64,000 bases of DNA from Halorhabdus rudnickae (GCF_900880625.1 NZ_CAAHFB010000001.1:496001-560000); one strand, 5' to 3'. Shown: positions 52,649 to 61,658, counted from the first letter of the stretch. Notes: generated by a model not told the origin, from the letters alone. Program-made: numbers and translations.

Positions 52649-53200
52649 ATGCAAGAACAACCCCCGGTTGTCGTGCTCAGGCTCGGCCACCGACCGGGCC
52701 GGGACGAGCGCACGACGACTCACGTCGGACTGACGGCCAGGGCGCTGGGAGCCGATCGACTCGTCCTCGAAGACGTAGCCGAGGGGCGCCGCGAGACGGT
52801 CGCGGACATTACCGACCGGTTCGGCGGCCCCTTCGATGTCGAAGTGACGGACCAACCACTGGGGCGGATTCGCTCGTGGGACGGTCGGATCGCCCACTTG
52901 ACGATGTACGGCGAACCGATCCAGGACATCGAAGACGACCTACAGGCGGCCCGCCGCCAAGACCCGCTTTTGGTCGTCGTCGGCGCCGAGAAGGTCCCCT
53001 TCGAGGTATACGAGCACGCTGACTGGAACGTTGGCGTGACGAACCAGCCCCACTCCGAGATCGCCGCGCTTGCGGTCTTCCTCGATCGTCTCTTCGACGG
53101 GACCGAACTCGACCGAGAGTGGAAGGACGCCGACCAGCGGGTCGTCCCGAAGGAGACCGGCAAGCGCGTGGTCGAGGCAGGGGACACCCCTGAAAGCTAA
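52649..53200 (+). CDS. trm56: tRNA (cytidine(56)-2'-O)-methyltransferase
   Basis: 183-aa SPOUT-class methyltransferase that modifies C56 in the T loop of archaeal tRNAs. Conserved segments: VVVLRLGHRPGRDERTTTHV, MYGEPIQDIEDD, VVGAEKVPFEVYEHADWNVG with the knot region, and VTNQPHSEIAALAVFLDRL. First residue is ATG 52649, four bases after the lipoprotein stop. Archaea-specific; start of a conserved transcription/translation group. Confidence 0.92.
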   Translation: MQEQPPVVVLRLGHRPGRDERTTTHVGLTARALGADRLVLEDVAEGRRETVADITDRFGGPFDVEVTDQPLGRIRSWDGRIAHLTMYGEPIQDIEDDLQAARRQDPLLVVVGAEKVPFEVYEHADWNVGVTNQPHSEIAALAVFLDRLFDGTELDREWKDADQRVVPKETGKRVVEAGDTPES

Positions 53201-53224
53201 GCCGGTTGCCGTCGGTTCGGTGAA

Positions 53225-53230
53225 TTTAAA
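53225..53230 (+). promoter_or_regulatory. TATA box of tfe
   Basis: TTTAAA, 26-31 nt before ATG 53256. Confidence 0.65.
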
Positions 53231-53255
53231 CGACTCACGGCCCCATGGGAACATA

Positions 53256-53780
53256 ATGGCTTTTGAGGAATACCTGGAGGACCCAGTCATACAGAAGTAC
53301 CTCCACGAACTCGTGGGGCCGAAGGGCATGCCTGTCGCCGCAGCGCCGCCCGAGGGAGAGGTAACCGACGAAGAACTCGCCGAGGAACTCGGCCTCGAAC
53401 TCAACGATGTGCGCCGAGCGCTGTTTATCCTCTATGAGAACGATCTGGCGAGTTACCGGCGTCTTCGGGACGAGGACTCGGGGTGGCTGACGTACCTCTG
53501 GACCTTCGAGTACGACAACATCCCCGAGCAACTCGAATCGGAGATGTACGAACTTCACGAGGGGCTGATCGAACGCCGGGAGTACGAACTCCAACACCAG
53601 TTTTACCTCTGTGAGACCTGCGGGATCCGCTTCGAGTTCGAGGAGGCGATGGACTTCGGGTTCGAGTGTCCCGACTGTGGGTCTGCCCTGGAATCGATGG
53701 AGAATACGGCGCTGGTCGATGCGATGGACGAACGCATCGACACGCTCGCGGACGAACTCAACATCGATATCAACGCCTGA
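53256..53780 (+). CDS. tfe: Transcription factor E (TFE alpha)
   Basis: 174 aa. N-terminal winged helix (VTDEELAEELGLELNDVRRAL) followed by an acidic linker and a C-terminal zinc ribbon with two Cys pairs (CETCGIRFEF and CPDCGSAL). Assists TBP/TFB and RNA polymerase at promoter opening. Domain order and length match archaeal TFE. TGATG overlap with the next gene. Confidence 0.95.
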   Translation: MAFEEYLEDPVIQKYLHELVGPKGMPVAAAPPEGEVTDEELAEELGLELNDVRRALFILYENDLASYRRLRDEDSGWLTYLWTFEYDNIPEQLESEMYELHEGLIERREYELQHQFYLCETCGIRFEFEEAMDFGFECPDCGSALESMENTALVDAMDERIDTLADELNIDINA

Positions 53781-54469
53781 TGGTCGTCCTCGCAACCAAG
53801 TGTTACGTCGGCGGTGACGCCCGCGATCGGACACTGGACTCGCTCCGATCGCTACTGGACAACGACCTCGCCGACCTCGCGGTCGAGTACGACATCGGCA
53901 TCCGTGAGGACGGCTTCCCCTCGGTGACGCTCTCGGGTGAAGACGCAGCCGTGGCCCGGAACCTCCTCACCGAACAGTGGGGAACGATCACGCCCCACTT
54001 CGAGGCGGGCGAACGCTACGTCGGGACGCTCGAATCCTGGGACGACGACGGATTCGTCCTCGACGCGGGCGAACCAGTCCGGATTCCATCTGAAGGGATC
54101 GGCCTCGGGCAGGGATCGCCTGAACAGATCCGGACGCGTTTCGGACTCGTCCAACACGTCCCGCTCACGTTCGTTTACGAATCCGGCGGCGCGGGTGAGA
54201 CGCTGTCAGTCGGTCGGCTCGCCGACGACCAGCGCGACCGGCTGTACGACTGGACGCGGGAAAGTGGTCGAGTCAACGTCAACAGCGCCACGCGTGCGGA
54301 AGTCCGAGCCACGATCAACCGGGCGGGCCACGCCGAGGACATCGTCACCGTCGAGCGCCTCGGACTCCTCGAACAGAGCATCGTCTGTACAGAGGGGACC
54401 GACCCACCGGGACTGCTCGCCAGTATCGGCTCGTATCTGCCAGCAGAACTGCTCGCTGTCGTGCCATGA
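53780..54469 (+). CDS. DUF2110 family protein
   Basis: 229-aa archaeal protein starting MVVLATKCYVGGDARDRTL. Segment ERYVGTLESWDDDGFVLDAG resembles an S1-like or OB fold; VYESGGAGETLSV and NRAGHAEDIVTVERLG follow. Translationally coupled to tfe (one-base overlap) and overlapping the next gene. Function unknown; conserved co-occurrence with tfe suggests a transcription or RNA role (inference). Confidence 0.82.
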   Translation: MVVLATKCYVGGDARDRTLDSLRSLLDNDLADLAVEYDIGIREDGFPSVTLSGEDAAVARNLLTEQWGTITPHFEAGERYVGTLESWDDDGFVLDAGEPVRIPSEGIGLGQGSPEQIRTRFGLVQHVPLTFVYESGGAGETLSVGRLADDQRDRLYDWTRESGRVNVNSATRAEVRATINRAGHAEDIVTVERLGLLEQSIVCTEGTDPPGLLASIGSYLPAELLAVVP

Positions 54470-55224
54470 CCGGGCGGACACGTCTCGCGCTCGCGGCAGT
54501 CGGATTGCTCGTGCTGCTCGCGATTGCTGGCTGTCTCTCGCCCGTCAGTGACGCCGATCTCCAGGAAAATGCGACCTACGACTGGGAGACAAACGCCTCG
54601 GCGACCTATCACATTCACACGAACAACTACACTGCTGTGCTCGACCTGCACAACCAGTCGTCGGTGGAGCTGTATCTCGAAGACGCCTTGGGATCGAACC
54701 AGGCGTTGCCGATTTCGGGCCTGCAGTTCCGTCACCAAAACGGGACCGTGGTCAACGATTCGGCCTTCACGGTTGATGCGGGCCGATCGAAAGTGACGCT
54801 CGAGCCGCCGGCACCGAACGGAACCCTGGCGTTCACCGCCTCTCGTTCCGGGCCGGACTTCCGGACGCCCGTCGTCGTCAACGGGTCACACGAGGTCTAC
54901 CTGCCGCCCGGTCGGGACATCGCCATCCCGTTCGTCTCACGTGCCGTTCCGGGGAACTACACGACCCGGGCCGTCGGAGACCGCGTGGCGATCAGATGGG
55001 GGTCAGTCGATCGGGAATCGATCCTCGTGTCGTTCTATCGGAGTCGTGACGTGTGGCTGTTCGGCGGTCTGGCCGCGATCGTCCTGACAGTCGGCGTGAT
55101 CGGTCTCGCGTACTACCGCCGGCAGATTTCGGCACTCGAAGACCAGCGAAAGGAACTCGGCCTCGACGTCGATAGCGAGGACGACGATCCTCGCGATCGC
55201 GGGCCGCCGCCGGGAATGGGATAG
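54466..55224 (+). CDS. DUF5803 family lipoprotein with C-terminal membrane segment
   Basis: 252 aa. Signal peptide with lipobox (LLVLLAIAGCLS), an extracellular beta-rich domain with many N-glycosylation sites, then a transmembrane helix (LFGGLAAIVLTVGVIGLAYY) and a short cytoplasmic tail with a basic start (RRQIS) ending GPPPGMG. ATGA overlap with DUF2110. Function unknown. Confidence 0.82.
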   Translation: MTGRTRLALAAVGLLVLLAIAGCLSPVSDADLQENATYDWETNASATYHIHTNNYTAVLDLHNQSSVELYLEDALGSNQALPISGLQFRHQNGTVVNDSAFTVDAGRSKVTLEPPAPNGTLAFTASRSGPDFRTPVVVNGSHEVYLPPGRDIAIPFVSRAVPGNYTTRAVGDRVAIRWGSVDRESILVSFYRSRDVWLFGGLAAIVLTVGVIGLAYYRRQISALEDQRKELGLDVDSEDDDPRDRGPPPGMG

Positions 55225-55282
55225 CGCCGGCCTCGTCGATTAGGTCGTCACTCCTTTGTCCCTCGGGTCCCGACCGCGTGAC

Positions 55283-55984
55283 ATGCGCGTCGGGCTGGTC
55301 ACGATCGGCGACGAATTGCTGGCCGGGGAAACGGTCAATACCAACGGTGCCTGGCTGGCCGAGCAGCTGGCCGATCGAAGTGTTCGCGTCGAGCGGATCG
55401 TGGTCGTCCCGGACCGGATTGAGGACATCGTCGAGGTCGTCGATGACTACCGACAACGGTACGACGCAGTGATCACGACCGGCGGGATCGGTCCTACCCA
55501 CGACGACATTACGATGCGGGCTGTCGCCGATGCCTTCGACGTTGGCGTGACCGAGAGCCAGGAGGCCATAGAGTGGATCGAGACCCATCACGGATACGCC
55601 CGCGAGGACCTGACCGACGGAACGGCCCACATCCCCGACGGTGCGCGGATGATACCCAACAGCGAGGGCGTCGCGCCGGGTTGTGTCCTCGCGAACGTCT
55701 ACGTCCTGCCGGGCGTCCCAGAAGAGATGAAGGCCATGTTTGGGGAGGTCAGCGATGAGTTCTCGGGGGAGACGATCCACGTCGAGACAGTGCTGGCGGC
55801 CGAACCCGAGAGTGCGCTCCTCGATCGGATCGAGGCGGCCGGCGACCGCTTTGAGGTGACGATCGGGAGTTACCCGGGCGAGAACGTCCGGCTGAAACTC
55901 TCTGGTAGTGACGCCGGGGAAGTATCCGGGGCCGCCGAGTGGCTCCAATCTAGGGTCGACAGCCCTGCTGAGGGGAGTCGCTGA
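55283..55984 (+). CDS. CinA/MoaB-fold protein (competence/damage-inducible family)
   Basis: 233 aa from ATG 55283 (MRVGLVTIGDELLAGETVNT). MoCF_biosynth/CinA-N fold: VITTGGIGPTHDDITMRAVA and PNSEGVAPG. Bacterial relatives hydrolyse nucleotide repair products (FAD or ADP-ribose); archaeal role not known. No deamidase domain. Upstream residues from 55256 are not family-like. Confidence 0.85.
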   Translation: MRVGLVTIGDELLAGETVNTNGAWLAEQLADRSVRVERIVVVPDRIEDIVEVVDDYRQRYDAVITTGGIGPTHDDITMRAVADAFDVGVTESQEAIEWIETHHGYAREDLTDGTAHIPDGARMIPNSEGVAPGCVLANVYVLPGVPEEMKAMFGEVSDEFSGETIHVETVLAAEPESALLDRIEAAGDRFEVTIGSYPGENVRLKLSGSDAGEVSGAAEWLQSRVDSPAEGSR

Positions 55985-56012
55985 GGAACTGTCCTCCAGC
56001 CGCCGAACACGG

Positions 56013-56129
56013 TCACCGGACGAGGTGACGCCACCACGCCAGCGCGAGGACGATACTTCCAATAGCGATGGTACCCCCGGCCGCGTTGATCAGCGTCGCG
56101 TCGACGCCGGATGCCAGTGGGACGAACAT
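56013..56129 (-). CDS. 38-aa single-pass membrane microprotein
   Basis: Short minus-strand frame MFVPLASGVDATLINAAGGT followed by a hydrophobic helix (IAIGSIVLALAWW) and a basic end (RHLVR). An ideal TATA box (GATATAAA at 56152-56159, minus-strand TTTATATC) lies 23-30 nt before the ATG, so a leaderless gene is strongly suggested. Convergent with the CinA-like gene and divergent from dnaJ. Function unknown; too short for normal annotation. Confidence 0.7.
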   Translation of the reverse strand: MFVPLASGVDATLINAAGGTIAIGSIVLALAWWRHLVR

Positions 56130-56151
56130 ACAGCCCCGTTGCGCCCGATCC

Positions 56152-56159
56152 GATATAAA
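56152..56159 (-). promoter_or_regulatory. TATA box of the 38-aa membrane protein
   Basis: TTTATATC on the minus strand, consensus-like, 23-30 nt before the ATG at 56129. Confidence 0.65.
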
Positions 56160-56271
56160 AGATCGTTCCGCGACAGTCAGTCGAGCAGTCCACGAGAGAG
56201 CGACGGTCGGGTCACCGGCGTCATCGACCCGGGCTTTTGAAGTGTCTCAATCGCGTACCCCGCGATAACGA

Positions 56272-57435
56272 ATGAGCGAGGACTTCTACGAGGTTCTGGG
56301 CGTCTCACGGGACGCCAGCGAGGAGGAGATCCAAGAATCCTACCGCGAGAAGGCCCGCGAGTATCACCCCGACGTCAGTGACGACCCCGACGCAGAGGAG
56401 AAGTTCAAGCAGGTCAAGAAGGCAAAGGAGGTCCTCACCGACGACGAGAAGCGCCAGGCCTACGATCGACTGGGCCACGAGCGCTTCGAGCAGGCTGAAA
56501 AACGCGGAGGGTTCGACGACCGCGGCGGCGGACGGGCAGGTGCCGGTGGCCGTGCCGGCGGTGATCCCTTCGGGGGTGGCGGTCCGTTCGGCGACATGGG
56601 CGACATCTTCGATCAGTTCTTCGGCGGCGGTGGGGGCCGTCGAGGGGATCGCCCGCGACAGGGCCAGGATCTCAAGACAAGGCTGACAATCGACCTTGAG
56701 GAAGCCTACGAAGGTGTCGAGAAACAGTTCAGCGTGACGCGGCCGGAGACCTGTCCGGACTGCGGTGGCGAGGGACACCCGCCCGAGGCCGATTCACGGA
56801 CGTGTCCGGAATGTGAGGGCCGTGGGCAGGTGACACGGGTCCAGCGGACGCCGATGGGCCGCGTCCAGCAGACGACGACCTGTTCGCGGTGTGAAGGCGA
56901 AGGCACGCTCTACGATGACACGTGTTCGACCTGCCGAGGGGAGGGGCAGGTCCGCAACGAGGCGACGCTGTCCGTCGAGGTGCCTGCCGGGATCGAGAGC
57001 GGGCAGACCCTCCGGATGGAGCGGGAGGGTGCGCCGGGTGAGAACGGCGGGCCGAACGGCGACCTGCTGATCGAGATCGAGATCGACGATCACGACGACT
57101 TCGAGCGTGACGGTGACGACCTGCACTACACCGCACCGATCACGTTCCCGCAGGCCGCCTTCGGCGATACCATTGAGGTCCCGACCTTCGATGGTCCCGT
57201 CGAGGTGGACGTTCCGTCGGGGACCCAGAGCGGCGAGACGTTCCGATTGCAGGGTAAGGGGATGGCCCGCCTGCGTCGACGCGGGCACGGGGACCTCTAC
57301 GTCACCGTGCAGGTCTACACGCCCGAGTCGCTCAACGACGAACAACGGGAGGCCCTAGAGCAATTCGCCGAGGCCAGCGGCGAGGAGATAAACGTCGATC
57401 AGAGCTTCTTCGAGAAGATCAAGCGTTCGCTGTAG
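56272..57435 (+). CDS. dnaJ: Chaperone protein DnaJ
   Basis: 387-aa Hsp40. J domain (1-70) with HPD in EYHPDVSD, Gly/Phe-rich linker, four zinc repeats (CPDCGGEG, CPECEGRG, CSRCEGEG, CSTCRGEG), then the two substrate-binding domains (VEVPAGIESGQTLRMEREG). Complete. Haloarchaeal dnaJ often follows dnaK, but here it is preceded by the small membrane protein, so dnaK is elsewhere. Convergent with alkA. Confidence 0.96.
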   Translation: MSEDFYEVLGVSRDASEEEIQESYREKAREYHPDVSDDPDAEEKFKQVKKAKEVLTDDEKRQAYDRLGHERFEQAEKRGGFDDRGGGRAGAGGRAGGDPFGGGGPFGDMGDIFDQFFGGGGGRRGDRPRQGQDLKTRLTIDLEEAYEGVEKQFSVTRPETCPDCGGEGHPPEADSRTCPECEGRGQVTRVQRTPMGRVQQTTTCSRCEGEGTLYDDTCSTCRGEGQVRNEATLSVEVPAGIESGQTLRMEREGAPGENGGPNGDLLIEIEIDDHDDFERDGDDLHYTAPITFPQAAFGDTIEVPTFDGPVEVDVPSGTQSGETFRLQGKGMARLRRRGHGDLYVTVQVYTPESLNDEQREALEQFAEASGEEINVDQSFFEKIKRSL

Positions 57436-57451
57436 AGGGATCCTGCCCAGA

Positions 57452-58024
57452 TCACTCGACGACCCGCCAGAGATACAGCGACGCGAACGACCGATAGGGC
57501 CGCCAGCGTTCGGCCCGATCGACCATCTCGCTTCGCTCGAGATCGCCGTCGAATATCGTTTGCATCCCTTTTCTGATCCCGAGATCCTCGACTGGAAAGA
57601 CGTCTTCGCGGCCCAGCGCGAACAGTAGGAACATTTTCGAGGTCCACGGGCCGATCCCGGTAATTTCAGTCAGCTCGTCCATCACCGCTTCGTCGGACCA
57701 GTCGGCGAAGGCCTCGCGCGAATAATCACGCTCGACGAAGGCGGTCGCGACGTTTCGAACCGTCTGCCCTTTCCGTTTGGACAGTCCCACCTCGCGTAAT
57801 TCTTCGACCGCAACGTCGCGTAACGCCGTCGGCGTCACGTCGAACCGCTCGAAGAGTCGCTCTTCGATGGCATCAGCCGAGGCCATCGAGAGCTGTTGAC
57901 GGACGATCGAGACGACCAGACGTTCGAAGAGATCCTCGGCCGGTTCGAGGGTGAGTTCGCCGTGTTCGTCCACGAGGGGAGCTAACGCTGGATCCTCACG
58001 GAGGTAATCGTAGGGATATGCCAT
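57452..58024 (-). CDS. alkA: DNA-3-methyladenine glycosylase II (AlkA-like)
   Basis: 190 aa from ATG 58024. HhH-GPD fold: LVVSIVRQQLSMASADAIEE, then helix-hairpin-helix EITGIGPWTSKMFLLFALG and catalytic Asp in VFPVEDLGIRKG, as in AlkA. Excises alkylated bases. Shorter than E. coli AlkA because the N-terminal domain is absent, common in archaea. 37 nt downstream of cysE on the same strand. Confidence 0.88.
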   Translation of the reverse strand: MAYPYDYLREDPALAPLVDEHGELTLEPAEDLFERLVVSIVRQQLSMASADAIEERLFERFDVTPTALRDVAVEELREVGLSKRKGQTVRNVATAFVERDYSREAFADWSDEAVMDELTEITGIGPWTSKMFLLFALGREDVFPVEDLGIRKGMQTIFDGDLERSEMVDRAERWRPYRSFASLYLWRVVE

Positions 58025-58061
58025 GGGAAATCGGCAAATGCTGCGACGAAAAAGATTGCGA

Positions 58062-58616
58062 TCAGTCGTCCTCGCCGGACACGGGGGCCTCGATGGTCGC
58101 CGCGCCGTCATCGATCGGTTCCGCGGGGACGCCGGCGACGGTCGTTTCGGCGGGGACGTCCTCGATGACTGTCGCACCGGCGCCGACAGTGGCCTTCCGG
58201 CCGACGGTAATGTTTCCGATCAGCGACGCGCCGACGCCGAGCGTGGCGCCGTCTTCGACCGTCGGATGGCGCTTCTCGCGGCGCATCGAGTTCCCGCCGA
58301 GTGTGACGCCGTGATACATGAGCACATCGTCGCCAATCACGGCTGTCTCGCCGATCACGACGCCGATCCCGTGGTCGATGAACAACCGGTCGCCGATCTC
58401 CGCCGCGGGGTGGATTTCGATGCCGGTCAACAACCGGGCGAGATGTGACAGGAGACGGGCAGTGAGTTTGAAGCCGTTCCCCCACAGTGCGTGGGCAATG
58501 CGGTAACACCAGATGGCGTGGAGCCCAGGGTAGGTGAGGAGGACTTCCGCAGTTCCCTGCGCGGCGGGATCCTTTGCCTTGGCCGTGCGTACGTCCTCGC
58601 AGATTTGCTTGAGCAT
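58062..58616 (-). CDS. cysE: Serine O-acetyltransferase
   Basis: 184 aa from ATG 58616 (MLKQICEDVRTAKAKDP). Left-handed beta-helix hexapeptide repeats (VVIGETAVIGDDVLMYHG, then LGGNSMRREKRHP with the catalytic His, and VGAGATVIEDVP). Acetylates serine for cysteine synthesis. An upstream in-frame stretch to 58721 is Arg-rich and not protein-like; it is probably a transcribed leader, since the TATA-like GTTTAAG (complement of 58721-58727) lies about 105 nt before the ATG. Confidence 0.9.
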   Translation of the reverse strand: MLKQICEDVRTAKAKDPAAQGTAEVLLTYPGLHAIWCYRIAHALWGNGFKLTARLLSHLARLLTGIEIHPAAEIGDRLFIDHGIGVVIGETAVIGDDVLMYHGVTLGGNSMRREKRHPTVEDGATLGVGASLIGNITVGRKATVGAGATVIEDVPAETTVAGVPAEPIDDGAATIEAPVSGEDD

Positions 58617-58836
58617 ATGTCTCGAAGGGGACGCGTCCCGGCCGAGACGGCCTCCCGAGCGTCGCCGATCGCGAGATCCGGCCGGCCGTGGACAGGTGCC
58701 GATCCTAGTGGAGTGTTGCACTTAAACCCATCCGATCCGACATCCGCACGACCGGCGCACTCGACGGTGAATTACCACGGTCGATTATTCTAGGGGAAGT
58801 TTAAACTGTCTGCCAGTCGACCCCGTGTACGAACGC
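58617..58836. other. Divergent promoter region with GC-rich cysE leader
   Basis: Holds the cysE TATA-like box (58721-58727, minus) and, for the plus strand, GTTTAAAC at 58799-58806. Between is a leader of about 80 nt with several inverted repeats (GGCCGAGACGGCC; GATCGCGAGATC; CGGCCGGCCG). No gene. Confidence 0.5.
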
Positions 58837-60000
58837 ATGCACGTAGACGAAATCGACTCGCTCGCGGTACTGGGTGCGGGGACAATGGGCCACGGGATCA
58901 CGGAAGTCGCCGCACTCGCAGGATATGATGTCACGTTGCGCGACATCAACGAGGAACTCGTCGAGGAGGGGTACGACCAGATCGACTGGAGCTTAGAGAA
59001 GATGGCCGATCGAGAATACATCACGGAGGCCGAGGCTGATGCGGCCCGTGGCCGGATCGAGCCGGTCGTCCCGGTCGAGGACGCCGTCTCTGATGCGGAC
59101 GTCGTGATCGAGGCCGTGCCGGAAGATATGGCGATCAAAGAGGACGTCTACACTGAGGTCGACGAATACGCGCCGGAGGAGGCGATCTACGCGACGAACA
59201 CGTCGAGTCTGTCGATCACTGACCTCTCGGAGTTGACCGATCGGCCGGGCCAGTTCTGCGGGATGCACTTTTTCAATCCGCCGGTCCGGATGGACCTCGT
59301 CGAGGTCATTCGCGGGGCACACACTGACGACGAGACCCTCGAGACGATCGAGGCGGTCGCGGAAGACCTCGGGAAAACGTCGGTCCGCGTCCAGAAGGAC
59401 AGTCCGGGATTCATCGTCAACCGGATCCTCATCCCGATGCTCAACGAGGCCGCCTGGCTCGTCGAGGACGACGTGGCGAGCATCGAGGTGGTCGACGCGA
59501 CCGCGACCGAGAACCTCGGCTTGCCGATGGGTGCCTTCGAGTTGAGCGACCAGATCGGCAACGACGTGACGCTGCACATCCTCGAATACCTCCAGGCGGT
59601 GCTGGGAGACGCGTACGATCCGGCACCGTTGCTCGAGGCGGCTGTCGAGGAGGAACGACTCGGTCGCAAGACCGACGACGGGTTCTACGACTACGACGAC
59701 GGCGGGGCCGAGTACGAGGACACCGAGACAAGCGAGAACGTCGAGCACCGACTGCTGGCCGTGATGGCCAACGAGACGGCCCAGCTTCTCGATAACGACG
59801 TGGCGACGACCGACGCGATCGATCAGGCGATGGGACTCGGTGCGGGCTTCCCCGATGGTCCGGTCGCACTTTCGGAAACCGCCGGCCTGGACACGCTCGT
59901 CGAGACGCTCGACGAAGCCCACGAAGAGACTGGAGCCGAGCGGTACGTCACGGCGGAGTACCTGCGGACGGCAGCCGACGCCGGGGGGTTCGACACATGA
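58837..60000 (+). CDS. hbd: 3-hydroxyacyl-CoA dehydrogenase
   Basis: 387-aa NAD-dependent beta-oxidation enzyme. Rossmann motif LAVLGAGTMGHGITEVAALA, signature HFFNPPVRMDLVEVI with catalytic His-Glu pair, and a C-terminal dimerisation domain with a second 3HCDH repeat region. A GTG four codons upstream (58825) is possible, but the TATA position supports ATG 58837. Longer than bacterial Hbd (about 285 aa) because of the extra C-terminal helical domain. Coupled to the next gene by ATGA. Confidence 0.93.
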   Translation: MHVDEIDSLAVLGAGTMGHGITEVAALAGYDVTLRDINEELVEEGYDQIDWSLEKMADREYITEAEADAARGRIEPVVPVEDAVSDADVVIEAVPEDMAIKEDVYTEVDEYAPEEAIYATNTSSLSITDLSELTDRPGQFCGMHFFNPPVRMDLVEVIRGAHTDDETLETIEAVAEDLGKTSVRVQKDSPGFIVNRILIPMLNEAAWLVEDDVASIEVVDATATENLGLPMGAFELSDQIGNDVTLHILEYLQAVLGDAYDPAPLLEAAVEEERLGRKTDDGFYDYDDGGAEYEDTETSENVEHRLLAVMANETAQLLDNDVATTDAIDQAMGLGAGFPDGPVALSETAGLDTLVETLDEAHEETGAERYVTAEYLRTAADAGGFDT

Positions 60001-60791
60001 GCGGCGACAGGGCCGACTTCGAGACGCTGGTGGTCGATGTCGAAGACGCAGTCGGACGGATCACGATCGACCGTCCCGAACGGATGAACGCCATCAGCCC
60101 GACGCTGCTGACGGAGTTGGCCGACGCGATCGAGGCGCTCGAGGCGGACGACGACGTGCGGGCTGTCGTCCTCGCTGGCTCGGGTGACCGAGCGTTCTCC
60201 GCCGGCGCAGACCTCTCGGCGATCACCGAGGGGACAGCGGTCGACGTAGCGGAGCTTTCCCGCAATGGCCAGGAGACGTTCGCCGCTGTCAAGGAATGTT
60301 CGAAGCCGGTCGTGGCCGCGATCGACGGATTCTGCCTCGGCGGTGGGATGGAGCTGGCCACCCACGCCGATCTCCGGGTCGCGACCGAGGACGCCGTCTT
60401 CGGGCAGACAGAGCACAATCTCGGACTGATGCCCGGCTGGGGCGGGACCCAGCGCCTCCAGCGCATCGTCGGCGAAGGCCGCGCCAAGGAGATCATCTTC
60501 ACGGCCGATCACTTCGACGCAGAAACGATGGCCGACTACGGCTTCCTCAACGAGGTGCTTCCGGAGGGCGATTTCGACGAGCGCATCGACGAACTCGCGG
60601 CCGACCTCGCGGCCGGTCCACCGATCGCCCAAGAACTCACCAAGCGGGCGATGCACAACGGACAGGATAACGTCCAGGCCGGCCTTGAGATCGAGGCTCA
60701 GGCGTTCGGACTCCTGCGGGACACCAACGATCTGCTGGAAGGGATCGACGCCTTCCAGGAGGACCGGGTTCCGGAGTTTACCGGCGAGTGA
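59997..60791 (+). CDS. Enoyl-CoA hydratase
   Basis: 264-aa crotonase-fold hydratase. Oxyanion-hole segments FSAGADLSAI and GFCLGGGMELATHADL, then FGQTEHNLGLMPGWGGTQRL with the catalytic Glu pair typical of ECH. Translationally coupled with 3-hydroxyacyl-CoA dehydrogenase, so the two carry out consecutive steps of fatty-acid or other acyl-CoA oxidation. Confidence 0.92.
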   Translation: MSGDRADFETLVVDVEDAVGRITIDRPERMNAISPTLLTELADAIEALEADDDVRAVVLAGSGDRAFSAGADLSAITEGTAVDVAELSRNGQETFAAVKECSKPVVAAIDGFCLGGGMELATHADLRVATEDAVFGQTEHNLGLMPGWGGTQRLQRIVGEGRAKEIIFTADHFDAETMADYGFLNEVLPEGDFDERIDELAADLAAGPPIAQELTKRAMHNGQDNVQAGLEIEAQAFGLLRDTNDLLEGIDAFQEDRVPEFTGE

Positions 60792-60852
60792 GGGACTGAT
60801 TCGGCTCCGGTCGGTTTTGTCGCTGGCGGAGGAAGAGAGCCCACAGATGAGG

Positions 60853-61242
60853 TCAGTTTTCGACTGTCTCGACGATGTCGGTGGCGAGATCTGCATAGCG
60901 GTCGGTCCCGGTTCCCTTCCGGACGTAGCCGTCGATCGATTCCGCGTCCAACTCGGCGTCGATGGCTGACCGGTCGCGACCGGTAAAAAAGAAAAAGGCG
61001 AGGTCCGGATCACGGTCGCGGACCGCCTCGAGGAACTCGACGCCGGTCATCTCGGGCATCGTATAGTCGCTGACCACGCAATCAACAGCCGCCGGATCGG
61101 CTTCGATTGCCTCCAGTGCTGCAGCCGTCCGCGTCATCGTCTCGACGTCGAGCCGCTCGACCTCTCGCTCCAGGAAGGTCGCACTGATGTCGAGGATGTC
61201 GCGATCCTCGTCGACGAGCAGGACGGTGATCGACTCAGACAT
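60853..61242 (-). CDS. Stand-alone response regulator receiver domain
   Basis: 129-aa REC-only protein. Acidic pocket LLVDEDRDIL, phospho-acceptor Asp in CVVSDYTMPEMTG, switch Thr in FFFFTGRD, Lys in GYVRKGTGTD. No output domain, so it acts as a phospho-relay, phosphate sink or motor/kinase partner. Shares the SDYxMPEMTG segment with the REC of the kinase at 62736. Upstream residues before ATG 61242 are excluded. Confidence 0.9.
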   Translation of the reverse strand: MSESITVLLVDEDRDILDISATFLEREVERLDVETMTRTAAALEAIEADPAAVDCVVSDYTMPEMTGVEFLEAVRDRDPDLAFFFFTGRDRSAIDAELDAESIDGYVRKGTGTDRYADLATDIVETVEN

Positions 61243-61399
61243 TGATGCTCTCGAACCTACGAGGTCCTGGCTTTTGTATCTTGAGATGGTATCACTGACT
61301 GCAGTTGCGACGGACTGCAATGGGTAGATTCCAGGGCGACTGAAGAGTTGGCGGGATCGAAACGGTCACGGACAGCAGTGTGGGGGTTGGAGGCGTCGT

Positions 61400-61570
61400 T
61401 CAGGCGGTCGCCTCGGATTGCCGGTCCGGTTCGATGTTGACGACGCTGAACCCACACTCCGGACAGCGCCACTTGATTTTCGTCCCGAGTTCCATCGTCG
61501 TGCGAGCGATCCGGACGAACGCACGGGTCGTCTCACACCGCGGGCAGTGTCGTTCCGATGTCTCGGCCAT
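61400..61570 (-). CDS. Small zinc-ribbon protein, 56 aa
   Basis: From ATG 61570: MAETSERHCPRCETTRAFVR then IKWRCPECGFSVVNIEPD. Two CxxC pairs form a zinc ribbon resembling archaeal TFS or small ribosome-associated proteins but much shorter. A longer in-frame extension upstream is not acidic or family-like. Divergent from cobalamin adenosyltransferase. Confidence 0.8.
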   Translation of the reverse strand: MAETSERHCPRCETTRAFVRIARTTMELGTKIKWRCPECGFSVVNIEPDRQSEATA

Positions 61571-61658
61571 ACTCGTGTTCGGTCGGCGAGTCCCCTCAAC
61601 GTTTGGACGCCGGCCATTTTCGTCCAGGATTAAGAGTCTCGAGCCACTTGGAGAGACC

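Noticed and set aside
59823-61013. Minus-strand frame across the beta-oxidation pair and a response regulator
   Set aside because: Covers parts of three clear genes and lacks any recognisable domain.
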